A DNA stretch of 64,000 nucleotides from NCBI GenBank assembly GCA_015178975.1, contig WHVD01000006.1:868001-932000 (forward strand), read 5' to 3'. Each line of letters starts with the position of its first letter. Positions within the stretch are counted from its first letter, which is position 1. Positions 36,793 through 46,525 of this stretch are shown here, piece after piece. The position numbers and the translations under genes are program-made. The notes below the pieces were generated by a model. That model did no database searches and was not told where the DNA came from. It was given only the letters and a program-made list of their open reading frames with translations. This DNA comes from Hysterangium stoloniferum. Its lineage: Eukaryota > Basidiomycota > Agaricomycetes > Hysterangiales > Hysterangiaceae.

Positions 36793-37893
36793 TTAATCAT
36801 AATGATCCTGACAGATGAAACTTACCCTATCGAATGGCAAATAGTCAACCTGCAATTCTACACCCAACTCCATACATACGGAAATCAACTTGGCATACTG
36901 AGGGTCACTAGTAGTATATTTATTGCATGTGACAATCCTCAAGTTGGGCAGACTTGGTATGGCCGCAATAAAAGAGTCCAAAGTAGACAAACATGGGTGT
37001 GGAGGATTCCGAATTCCAAAATGCTCTATCGTCCGAGGAAGGTCGTTCATAAATCGAGGTATGGCCGCCATGAATATAATTTCTTCAAGGTTATGGGTGC
37101 CACGAATAAAATCAGCTACCAGACCATTATAGCACAAGAAGCGGAATGAACGCAGATAGGCCCCGTGGTTCCTGATAATCGAGTTCATTGTTGGACCATC
37201 CCACCAGTCCCGCATTTCAAGGATACGAAGGGTGGTATGAGACATAGATAGGAGCCATATAAAGACTCTTGGATGAGGCGTTTGTCGGACAGCAAGTTCA
37301 TATAGCTGGAACCCAGGGGGGGTGTCTGGTGGCGTGGCATTTACTTTCGAGAGAAGAGAAAGATGCCGCACTGAAGGTGTAAAGCGAAGGAGTTGATAAA
37401 GGACTATGGATTCCACATTCGTCTCAGACAAAGTCAAAGCCTTTATTTGAGGTATATTCAGCAGTATGTCCAATACCGATTGGTCCAAACTGATAATGGA
37501 CGAGGCAGCAAGTTTCAGGTGGTACAGGCGGCCACAACCGACCACAAGATGAGCGAAGAGCTCAGGTGAAATTCCGAATGGATCTATCTTGATCTCAAGT
37601 TCTCTAATATGCGCCAGGAAACGAGGGTTATTCAGACCGGGTATATCTGATTTCGGGGAAAGTATGGTTGATCTAAAAAGTAAGGGTTGTGCAATTGTGG
37701 CCCATGAACGGCAGACCAAGCAACAACTCATGAGAGAAGCATAGTCAACCGCCCCTGACTCCTTGTAATATAACAGTTCGAAGACTATGATAATGAGCTC
37801 GAGGGGAAGTTCAAACATTGATCGCAATGGACCTTTGTGGATCCAAGTACACACACTGTCTTGCATATTCATCACTGTTGATGCGCAGCCCAA
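36793..37893 (-). CDS. F-box domain protein
   Basis: Single long exon of 366 codons. The F-box begins MFELPLELIIIVFELLYYKE and continues DYASLMSCCLVCRSWATIAQ followed by PLLFRS. It is followed by a leucine-rich, LRR-like region (HIRELEIKIDPFGISPELFA; GRLYHLKLAASSIISLDQSV; IPQIKALTLSETNVESIVLY; SLPNLRIVTCNKYTT) and ends FDRVSFICQDHYD. The likely role is substrate recognition for an SCF ubiquitin ligase, as in the very large Agaricomycete F-box family. The frame's first ATG at 37893 or the F-box-proximal ATG at 37818 could both start. An overlapping frame at 37811-38026 (MLDFETSVDSLITAGRPVTV) could be an upstream exon with an unplaced splice. Confidence 0.8.
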   Translation of the reverse strand: MGCASTVMNMQDSVCTWIHKGPLRSMFELPLELIIIVFELLYYKESGAVDYASLMSCCLVCRSWATIAQPLLFRSTILSPKSDIPGLNNPRFLAHIRELEIKIDPFGISPELFAHLVVGCGRLYHLKLAASSIISLDQSVLDILLNIPQIKALTLSETNVESIVLYQLLRFTPSVRHLSLLSKVNATPPDTPPGFQLYELAVRQTPHPRVFIWLLSMSHTTLRILEMRDWWDGPTMNSIIRNHGAYLRSFRFLCYNGLVADFIRGTHNLEEIIFMAAIPRFMNDLPRTIEHFGIRNPPHPCLSTLDSFIAAIPSLPNLRIVTCNKYTTSDPQYAKLISVCMELGVELQVDYLPFDRVSFICQDHYD

Positions 37894-38053
37894 CGGTGCT
37901 CGATGCTTGTGAATGTTTCTCCCAGTCTCGCTCGTATGATCTCATTGTTAATGGCATATCATCATACACCGTCACTGGCCGGCCAGCTGTTATAAGAGAG
38001 TCCACGGATGTTTCAAAGTCCAGCATACGTACGATTTAACTCCATAAACTACC

Positions 38054-40637
38054 ATGGAATCAATGGCTAAAGCCCTCGGTGCCTTTAGTGCACAGAAACT
38101 TCCCACTCAAAAGCAGATTAATGCTTGGATAGACTTCCTCATACGCCAAGTTGACCAGGTCTCGACTGTTCCAAAAGAATCCGGTTCAGCTTGCCTCAGC
38201 GAGTATGGTTCGAAACTTGCTAATGACTTCAAGCAACTCCTTATAGCCCATAAAGAGCTGGGCTCCAGTAAGAATGGTACGCATGGCGTATTTTAAAATA
38301 TTAAACGAATATAACCCGCTTTGCAGGAGATGACATACTGCAGAGCGCACTTTACAACTTATCACAAGGCGAACTAAAGACGGACCCTTCTGCAGGTTAG
38401 TATTGAATCACTTTACACATCGACTAGTCTGACTTTCCACAATGCAGTGATGGCCCAACATGAAGCAGTCACCGACATCCAGCATGCCTCCGCTGCCTTG
38501 AAGCATATTTTACTCGTCCTTTGGGGGCATCTTTCTTCGCCCAGCGGTGCCGCCGGAGATTTTGCCTCGTTCACCCGCAAATTCTTGGCTGATACAGCTG
38601 AAGTTGTCGAACAGCATGCTGATGCCGTGAAGAGTAATCTTCGTGAGACTGAAGAAGAGGTGCAACAAGGTAAGCGCGACCCGCTCGGACGGTCGCGCGA
38701 AGATAAGGAGTCGGATAACTTGCAAGAGCAATACGAACGCACCATGGACACTGCGAAAGTGACTGGATCGCAGGCTATTGGTGCCGGACAAGCAGTTAAA
38801 CAAAAGGGGGATGAACTGAGAAGAAGTGCAACACAGGATTTGAATAAACTGTTTGATAAGGCGAGCAATTTTATCATTTCGGTACTTCTTACATTGACCT
38901 CTTCGGGCAGATGCTTGAGCGTGCGCAGAATGACCCAGAGTATAGAGATTCTGTGTCCACCATTCTCAACCTTGGGTCTAAATGGTTCAATCGTACTGTG
39001 GATGCCGCTGACAAAACGTCAGTGGACGAGTTTATTTACGACCCCACCGGACGCATCCCTTCTGCTCTTGAAAGTCTAAATACCTTCATCGAACGCTTTG
39101 CTGGTGGCAAATCTACTATCGATATCAAGATTGCGTTCAGGGCCGCTGCTCAGGATATTCGCAATGACCCCGAGCTGCTTGATTATTTCAACCAGGTTCA
39201 TGACTTCGTTCGGCGCAGCATCAGTGAGCCGACATATTCTCGTTCGGCAGAGCACGACCAGCATCGCAAGGAATTGCGTGATCGTTGGCATAAATTGCAA
39301 AGTGGCGAGGAGAGGGGGAAATGGAATGATGATCTGGAGCGTTTGCAGAATGAAGTCTGTCAGTTCTTCGACAATATCCAGAATGACCAGGATGTAAAGA
39401 GGCTTCAAGAGGCGTCTGCCATCTTCGCAAATGATCTTTCAGAGGCTATGATAAGTCTGAATGAGGCGACTACGGGTAATGCGAACTGGCTTTGGCAGGA
39501 CATCGCGGATGTGTGCATTCCTAGGGCCGTCAAAGTCCTTAAAGACATTCCAATCCCTCGGTACCTTTCACCCCTCTTTCTATTTGCGAGTAACTCATGC
39601 CTTCCATAGAACGGAATGCAAGGACGAAAACAGCGAATTTGCGTTTGTGGTAGAAAATCTCAAATTGGAGAAATTAAACCTCCTACCAGGTCGAGGTCAT
39701 ATTCGTAATACGACCGATATGGATATATCCAAGGCATCCTCTGAAGCTGAAGGGTCGATTAAGGTGAAATCTTACACGCAACTTCATTTCAAGGGTGTGG
39801 AGTTGAAGGTGAAGGATGTACCATTTTGGTGCGTTTGTCTTAGGTATGAATGTTTTAAGCTCTAAACATTTTTGATGCAGGTATCGAGACCCTGCTTTGC
39901 AGCCGATGTCGGAAGTTTCTGGTTTACTAAGCATAGAGGTCCCAGAGGAAGGAGTCGACGTCGACATTAGTTTGGGGTTGATTAGCCAAGCTGAGAAAAA
40001 GGCTTCTGGCGCCGGACGACGCGCTTTCTTCACCGTTGATCGTGTCAATGTCAAACTTAACAATCCGTCATTGACAATCCGCCAATCTAACCACCCAATT
40101 CTTCTCACGGCTCTCAAACCCATATTCAGTAGGCAGCTTGTGCACACTATTGAGTCCACGCTTGCGGAACAGATTACCGTCCCTATCCAATGTATGGATG
40201 CCATTGCCTTTGACATACGCCGTCGTGCTGAGGTCTTCCGCGACACGGGCATGAACCCTTCGGCTTCCTTCATGAGTGCCATCTGGAGCGAGATCGGTCA
40301 CCTCAAGAGAGAACCTGGAATCTTTTCCGGATTACAGACGACGAGTGTCGGTGTCGTTCTAGATGATCCGCGCACGACTGCCAAATTTGCTGTGGGCGCC
40401 CAGCCTCAGATCATCTCTGGGGAGAAACACGGACCTGAGGTACCTGGTTCTTATGCTCAGGCGAAGCGGGACCAAGCTACCCGTCTTGCAGCGGAAGCCA
40501 AGGGTCGTGCACTAGGCGAAGGTGAGAGAGTCGACAGCGGTGCTGTATCATTTTCACAGGAAGTGAAGTTCAAAAAAGAGGTGGAGGAAAAGATATCGGG
40601 ATGGAGGTCCGACGCCTTCGATGTTCCTCGCTTGTAG
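38054..40637 (+). CDS. HAM1-like protein (DUF4449 / lipid-binding-fold family)
   Basis: Large fungal-specific protein of the HAM1-like N- and C-terminal domain type; the function is not established. The fold is thought to resemble tubular lipid-binding (BPI-like) domains. Start MESMAKALGAFSAQKLPTQK, then INAWIDFLIRQVDQV; exon 3 has FTRKFLADTAEVVEQHADAV. After KLFD|KMLERAQNDPEYRDSVSTI come DPTGRIPSALESLNTFIERF, SEPTYSRSAEHDQHRKELRD and NWLWQDIADVCIPRAVKVLK. The C-terminal part holds VVENLKLEKLNLLPGRGHIR, HFKGVELKVKDVPFWYRDPA, AFFTVDRVNVKLNNPSLTIR and ends RSDAFDVPRL. Five or six introns are present, and all expected blocks are in order. Confidence 0.87.
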
Positions 40638-41776
40638 TAGTATTTTCATTCTATGATCTCGCCAGCCACCCCCGAAAGGTACAATATCTCGTTTCTTGTA
40701 TGTACAATATATCGATGGAATTGCAGATAATTTCTTTTTAGCTACTGCTGTCAAATTAAAGCCTGACAAGAACTCTTTCTAGTCCTTCGGAACTATGAAT
40801 CTAGCTTGCGGCTAGGGCTTCCTGTCTATTTTACTTAGAAGCGTGCGACAAAAACGCGGGCGTGGCTACAAATTACGGCAGGGGAAAGCGGTGTTAATCA
40901 AATCTCTTAATCCCGGTGACTGTGCCCCCAATACAATTGCGAATGCTCCACCCAAAATAAAATAAAATATAGCGGTATGGAAGTGAGGTGTTCATGATAT
41001 TCCTTTGTGCCGCCCCGAACATATTTAGGATGCTATGCGAGTCGGTAGTACTGCAACTGACATGCTATAGACTCAGTATTTCCCACTGCCATTGAGTTCT
41101 GGTGTTGTTCGATGGGGATTGCGCCGCTGGCGAAATGATGGATGTTTCATTATCATCAACTTTATTGGTTGTTGGTTAAGTTCCCACGCTGCGATTCTAC
41201 AAAATACCTGGTAACTATGGATATGAATCCACTCCACTCAGCGGCCAATAGTGTGGGTGCCTCAAGCCGACTGATTGTCGAATGCTTGGATCATGAATGG
41301 GATTGGCGACATGCGTCGTCAGTGCCAATATAGCAGCACCTGTCATCGTAACTAGTCACACAGTCACACATGTAAAAATGACATCACGAGATGGACGCGT
41401 CTTCGTCTTCGTCTTCATAAGAACAGGAACGCGTCTTGTACTCATATTGTCCTTGTTGGCTCATAGCAGCATAGCCCTTCATGATAGATTCAATGACAAT
41501 CATGCAAGTGTTTGAAATTGCAGACTCTCTGAAAACTGTGTCCAGGCGAGTGATCGAGTAGCCGACGTATTTGCTGGTTAACTATTTTTGTCTCCCGATA
41601 CGGCCCCTAAAAGGGAAAGGTCGTAGATAGCCTAGTAAGAAAACCCTGCTAGTGATTTAGTTTCCCTTAACCACAACTACAACGCTGCATCCTGGCGTAG
41701 TGCCCGTGATTTTTTTTATTAATTATTGCAGGCCGCTGCGCCGTTAACCCACACTCTTTTAACATATACTTCCCAA
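40638..41776. other. Intergenic, no gene seen
   Basis: About 1.14 kb between a plus-strand stop and a plus-strand start. Short frames (41142-41333, 41297-41515) show no domain. An acceptor-like site (ATTATTGCAG, ending about 41729) lies 47 bases before the next ATG, so a 5' UTR exon and intron of the following gene probably sit here. Confidence 0.45.
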
Positions 41777-43396
41777 ATGACGCGCGCCCTAAGAGCCCGC
41801 TCAGTGCAAAAGCGCGAGCCTGGCTTGTTGGGTCTCCCCTCCGTGACTGACGTACCGCTGATTGGACCAATTTTGAGCCCGATTGTCTCGGGCAATGGAC
41901 ATGGACACTCAAACCCTCCTCCCGCCCCCGCCCCTGCCCCCGCTCCTTCAAACAACCCTTCAACTCCCACAACCCAGCCTCCACCTTCATTTACTGGAAA
42001 TGGAGGTAATCCCAAGAAAGGAGGAGGTAATGGTTGGAACTCAGGAAACGGTAAGTCCGTCTCCGTCAGAGTCAATGGTCTAAACAAAAATGTCTTCCTC
42101 CTAGGTGGCAACGACCCAGGTTCACCGCCACAGGGAACCTTACCCAGTCCCGGTCCATCTACTCCCACTGACCCTTCTAACCTCCCAGCCTCATTTCCAG
42201 GTTCAAGCGAATCCCCAGGTGTGGTCAATGGTGTGGCCCAGCCCGGATCCTCCCCAAACTCCGTCCCCAATGGTTCTCAACCAGGGAGCCAAACGGTTCA
42301 AGGCGGCAACACCCAGCCTGGTCTCCCTGGTGACTTAAGTACTTCCAATAGCCCAGCTGCTTCCAGCGTAGTTGGTACCCCTCTTGGCTCTTCGTTGACA
42401 AGTGGCGATGCTAACGGTTCTAGTTCTGCCGCCGGTGGTGGAGGCAATGTTGACACGGACCCAATTGTTGCAAATGCGCCGGCTGCCACCAACTCAAGCC
42501 ATTTGAGCAGCGCAGCTGTAGGAGGAATAATTGCCATCATTTTACTTATTTCTATTATACTTGGCCTTATCTTCGTTCGTAGACGTTATAAGCGTCGCCA
42601 GGAAGAACGGCGGGTAACTTGGATTCAGGGCGTCTCGGGAGATGGTAGTCCCCTTATGACTGAGCGCATGAGTGTAAGGAGCAGTTGGGGTACTCCTGTA
42701 GAAAGAGGATCCTGGGATAGATTGTCAGGTCTGGACGTCTTCGCCCACAACATCCAACAAACGTCCGGTCCCGTTCTTCCTATGCCTGTACACTCACCCA
42801 TCGACATCCGTTCCAATAGTCCTGAAGATCCATTTGCTGACACGCCCACTTCTCCACAGCCGCTTAAGCGCATGTCTTCACTCCCGATACGTATCAGCCT
42901 TATTTCTTCAGGTAGTCAAGACCCTTTCGACGACATGTATCAACCCAGAACACAAGGTATCGAACCCACACAGCTCTCCATACCCGTCGGCGCAATATAT
43001 CAGCCAGGTCTTAGCACTCCCGTTGCGAGTCAAGCCCACTTTCCCATACCCCCCGAGACACCGACGTCTGCCTATACTATATATGCTATTGGCAGTCCCA
43101 CAGAGATGGAACCAGCTTCACACTTGAAAACCCCCGCCATTTCCATTAGTTTCCCCGACTCCCCTGTCTCTCCGACATTTGCAGCATACGGTACATCATC
43201 ATATCCTCGCCGGGCTTCCGTCAAGCAGAAATTCCAACCTTCAAACGAAAGAAAGGACGAAGTGCTGGTAGAGGAAGGTGATGCAGTTAGCGTTGTAAGC
43301 ATTTACGCGGATGGTTGGGCCTTTGTGCAGAGAGAGAAAGATCAAGAACGCGGACTCGTGCCCCTCAACTATCTAGAAATGGACAACAAATGCTGA
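41777..43396 (+). CDS. Single-pass membrane protein with C-terminal SH3 domain
   Basis: The extracellular/lumenal half is Pro/Gly/Ser/Asn-rich low complexity (start MTRALRARSVQKREPGLL; a run of PAPAPAPAP follows). One transmembrane helix lies around residues 245-270 (AAVGGIIAIILLISIILGLI, then FV), followed by a stop-transfer RRRYKRRQEERR. A Ser/Pro-rich cytoplasmic region follows. The C-terminal SH3 domain (about the last 55 residues) reads VKQKFQPSNERKDEVLVEEG, then DAVSVVSIYADGWAFVQ and RGLVPLNYLE. TM-then-SH3 layout resembles yeast Fus1- or Sho1-like surface proteins, so a role in cell-surface signalling or cell fusion is possible but only inferred. No obvious cleavable signal peptide. 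A probable 54-nt intron lies inside the frame. Confidence 0.8.
   Translation: MTRALRARSVQKREPGLLGLPSVTDVPLIGPILSPIVSGNGHGHSNPPPAPAPAPAPSNNPSTPTTQPPPSFTGNGGNPKKGGGNGWNSGNGKSVSVRVNGLNKNVFLLGGNDPGSPPQGTLPSPGPSTPTDPSNLPASFPGSSESPGVVNGVAQPGSSPNSVPNGSQPGSQTVQGGNTQPGLPGDLSTSNSPAASSVVGTPLGSSLTSGDANGSSSAAGGGGNVDTDPIVANAPAATNSSHLSSAAVGGIIAIILLISIILGLIFVRRRYKRRQEERRVTWIQGVSGDGSPLMTERMSVRSSWGTPVERGSWDRLSGLDVFAHNIQQTSGPVLPMPVHSPIDIRSNSPEDPFADTPTSPQPLKRMSSLPIRISLISSGSQDPFDDMYQPRTQGIEPTQLSIPVGAIYQPGLSTPVASQAHFPIPPETPTSAYTIYAIGSPTEMEPASHLKTPAISISFPDSPVSPTFAAYGTSSYPRRASVKQKFQPSNERKDEVLVEEGDAVSVVSIYADGWAFVQREKDQERGLVPLNYLEMDNKC
42051..42104 (+). other. Probable in-frame 54-nt intron
   Basis: The segment starts GTAAGT, contains GTCTAAAC (a good branch-point match) 30 bases before the end and ends TCCTCCTAG. 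Its length is a multiple of three and it has no stop, so the reading frame stays open with or without splicing. Typical intron size for this window supports removal. Confidence 0.7.
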
Positions 43397-43947
43397 GTTT
43401 TGCATGATAGTATGTAGAGGATCCATATTTTCAAAAACGTTGTCACTCACTTTCTCCATCGGAAAAATAGCTTGTTCGCGATTCTGCGACCCTCCTTTGC
43501 TATTCCACTTGCTATACCCGGAGTAATTTACGCTCCCTCCAGTAGCGCACACACGCGTTTCACGTCCACTCGACACATCCCCAGGCCTTTTCTTTTCATG
43601 TATACCCCCCTTTTCGGATATGTCCTACTCCTTTTTTATTTTCTAGATTTAAGCAAGAGACGATTGTACCCGAGTTGTTGTTTTTATACTTGCGCCATAT
43701 GCTCATTTATTATGGAGAGCTTTTTAGGAGAATTGATTCTTTGTTTCAAACATAGGGTGTCATTTAGTTGCTGATGATTACTTATTGTTTGTCCATTTAT
43801 ATAACATTATTTTCACTCGATTTCGGCTTCATGAAAATTACATTTGTCACTGTCCGTCTAGAAAGATATCAACCTCCCCGGGTAACCGGTAATGAAACAA
43901 TTTGTCCAGCCCTGTTACGGCCACAATATACAACGAAGCAATATGGA
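43397..43947. other. Convergent intergenic region
   Basis: About 550 bases, T-rich, between the SH3 protein gene and the SCOC-type gene, which converge. No gene is seen. Confidence 0.5.
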
Positions 43948-44389
43948 TCAGCGTCGTGCGAGTTGTTTCGTCAAATTATCGATATACATCTGCAGCGTCT
44001 GATTGCCCGACGTGAGCTTGTCCACGTCCCCCTGTACCGTTTTCACCCGAGCAAGAAGGGCTGTAGACACAACACGATGGTAGGCGAAGGCAAAGGACTA
44101 AAACGGCCATGCCAGACTAACCTCGCAGATCTTCCTGCCGTGCAGCTATTTCTCTATCAAAAAGGGGTGCATGAAAATCGCGCGAAATGCAGAACGAGGA
44201 GACGCGCTACCTGAGCACCCGCTCTTTTTTCATGGCGTTCGCCACGATGTCCCCTTCTTCGATGTGGGGGGTTTGCGCTGTCCCCCATGCCGAGGCATCC
44301 TCGAACGGGACCATCGACATTGGCAGCACTGGACGGGGGGAGGGTGTGGCTCTTGCCTGATCAGTAATTAGGTAATTGGTACTTGGCAT
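43948..44389 (-). CDS. Short coiled-coil protein (SCOC/UNC-69, DUF2205 family)
   Basis: Small protein of about 105 residues assembled from three exons. The start at 44389 gives MPSTNYLITDQARATPSPRP; exon 1 ends IVANAMKKERVLR, exon 2 is EIAARQEDLR, and exon 3 is ALLARVKTVQGDVDKLTSGN followed by QTLQMYIDNLTKQLARR, stop 43948-43950. Introns have gtagcg..GATAG and gttagt..CTACAG ends and both junctions keep frame. The family forms coiled-coil dimers at the Golgi and endosomes, binding Arl-type GTPases in animals; the fungal role is less clear. It is too fragmented to be seen as one frame, so it is easy to miss. Confidence 0.85.
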
Positions 44390-44883
44390 GGTTCCGGAAG
44401 GGGGGACGCAGGTTCGCACGCCGCATCCTGCCTGCTAAACCGTATCTGTGCAAAGTACATTCGCGGATGGGGAAGACGGGGGTGGTGGGCTGTGCTGTGC
44501 TGTGGGTGATGTGCTGCGTCGTCCTAAACAGGGGCGGTGGGGCGCTGTTGCTCAGTGGCAGCCTCACTGCGGAAAAGTAAAGCAGAAGATGGCATGGTTG
44601 CGCCTGTGCCTCTGCTATTTTGGAAGTCTTGTAGGGACACTCTGGATAAACAACACCTTGCTCGTGGGAATTGGGAGGCTCGTGCAGTTTGATTGTGCTC
44701 ATATAAGCTGTGGTCCAGCCTTGATCCACCACTGATCAATGATCTTTACGGTTTCTTCCTATGCCTACATGCAGTCATTCATCGGTGGCAATGGCCCACT
44801 TCCATTCTGATAGTTTCTCAATCAAAATGCTCAAACACTCCCTAAACCCTGCACTATCTTTGTACCTAATGGATCATCATACA

Positions 44884-45005
44884 CCCATCTGACCCAATTG
44901 TATTGATTTGGTCTCATCAGTCCACAACAACCTCTTCCAGTCCTCCACTGGAAGAGGGTGTTGTGGACTGATGAGACCAAAATCAATACAATTGGGTCAG
45001 ATGGG
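44884..45005. repeat. Near-perfect palindrome with 57/58-base arms
   Basis: The left arm 44884-44940 is the reverse complement of the right arm 44948-45005, with one mismatch and one single-base indel, around a 7-base centre (44941-44947). The right arm encodes a piece of Tc1/mariner transposase, so the left arm is an inverted copy of the same coding piece. Confidence 0.9.
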
Positions 45006-45060
45006 AAGGTATATGTTTGGGCTGCTGGCCATGATGTTATTACTTTTCAAACTTACAGTT
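44948..45060 (+). pseudogene. Tc1/mariner transposase fragment
   Basis: In one frame the sequence reads KRVLWTDETKINTIGSDGKV followed by YVWAAGHDV, the block around the first catalytic aspartate (WTDE/WSDE) of Tc1-type DDE transposases. Only about 35 codons are recognisable and no TIR was found beside it. Confidence 0.7.
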
Positions 45061-46024
45061 GTTGTCCTCCCTGCCATCTATAGACAAGCATGCCGTGTAG
45101 TGGATGTCTATCCACGTCTACTCCAGGAACACATACTGTTGCGGCAAGACACGCGCGTCCGTGCTCCATCGACCTCTCGCCTTCAATTTGCAAACTGCTA
45201 TTTCTGGAGCACACGTGTTTTTCTACTAATGACATCAATTAATCACGTCTGAGCAAATGGCACAATTTGCGAGTGCCGCCCATTCGCGTCCGGATGAGGT
45301 GTGGGGCTTCCCCCGCAGTCTGGAAACGTTCTTGTTCATGTGGTATTATTGGTATCCGGGTAACCTTGCATTTATGATCCATACTGTGGACCACTGCATG
45401 GCAAGTGTTTGTTGAGGACGAATGATGGCGTGGCCCTATTTTATTTTATTAGTTTACTCAACAAGATCGCTTACTTGGTTTGTAAGTAAGAAGTATCCGT
45501 TGAGATTAGCTGAGTCTACTTTGATCCGGCGGGCGCACTCTCTAACATTTGCCTGTTCTTCTCTGACGAAAAGGGTTCCGCAGGATATTCCCGCCCAACA
45601 ACCTGTTCGGCACCCGTGTTTGAAAAGGAGTTTAAAAGTTGACAGACTCCTTTTGGTATATGTACGCAGTCATAGATCAGCGATCGTGGCACACTTGCCA
45701 CACCGCAGTGCCACTTTCCAAATCCTTCCTTTTTAAGAGGCAAGATTGAAATATTCCAGCCAAAGAAGCGCAGTGAATGGCTTCTCCCCTATCATGGATA
45801 CAACCGAAGGTTCATAATTTAGGACAAGTTGTGCCAAACAGCCCCGAACTGTATGTGCCGTGCCAGAGTCCCACGCCCTACAAAGTAATAGTGATAGGCA
45901 ACGGAAGATACATTCATTGCGATGGCGAAAAATTTTCGGTTTAAACTTGGAATCCGATCACGTTTCAACCGCCGAGAGTAAGAAGCATATGACTTGTTCT
46001 TTGTTGTCCTTGTTTTAGAGCAGG

Positions 46025-46525
46025 TTAAACGCTAGAGATGCAAAGGTAAATTACAAAGGGGTGAGGGCCAGGGCGATACATATCAAAGCGCCACATAGGG
46101 CATGACATCTTGGATGCTTGAATGCATACGATGCTGTTTTTAGAGAGACCTCCGAGACAAAGGACCATGTCTGCGATTGGAAATAATTGAGCCAGTTCAG
46201 CCAGGTTCAGGGCGATATAGCGCTGTCTAGTCCGAAGCCCCCGAGACAAGTACTCAGAAAGGGTGGTCATCTCATTTGTTGCACAGCTACGTGCGCGTGG
46301 AACCTGTGATGCAGGGCTAAGTTTCCACAAAGCAAGATTGCGTACCAAGGTCCAGTTCCTTGGGGAGGGACTTGGAAAACTTGCTAGCAAATGAGCAGCC
46401 CGCAGTTGCAAATCCTCTACTAAAGAGGGAAAGAGGTCGACTCTAGCCGTACGGAGTATCTCCGACTCTCGGCTCACGATTGGAAAGGACGAGCGTGAGA
46501 TGTCCTTAGCACGGTCGTTGACCAT
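46025..46525 (-). CDS. Hypothetical ORF of 166 codons
   Basis: Single uninterrupted frame starting MVNDRAKDISRSSFPIVSRE, with leucine-rich helical-looking stretches (DLQLRAAHLLASF; RYIALNLAELAQLFPIADMV) and ending MYRPGPHPFVIYLCISSV. No family is recognised. Length and composition are plausible for an orphan gene, but there is no intron, no domain and no recognised neighbour to support it. Confidence 0.3.
   Translation of the reverse strand: MVNDRAKDISRSSFPIVSRESEILRTARVDLFPSLVEDLQLRAAHLLASFPSPSPRNWTLVRNLALWKLSPASQVPRARSCATNEMTTLSEYLSRGLRTRQRYIALNLAELAQLFPIADMVLCLGGLSKNSIVCIQASKMSCPMWRFDMYRPGPHPFVIYLCISSV

Larger units (their letters stand above)
44390..46024. other. Gene-poor region with a transposon scrap
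   Basis: About 1.6 kb. It contains the SCOC promoter (44390-44750), the palindrome and transposase fragment described separately (44884-45060), and otherwise no recognised gene. Frames such as 44448-44735 and 45422-45736 have no domain and poor coding character. Confidence 0.45.

Noticed and set aside
41719..42270. Minus-strand Gly/Pro-rich frame of 183 codons
   Set aside because: Antisense shadow of the Pro/Gly/Ser-rich part of the SH3 membrane protein.
44448..44735. Plus-strand Gly/Cys-rich frame upstream of the SCOC gene
   Set aside because: Overlaps the promoter of the minus-strand gene and has no domain or start context.
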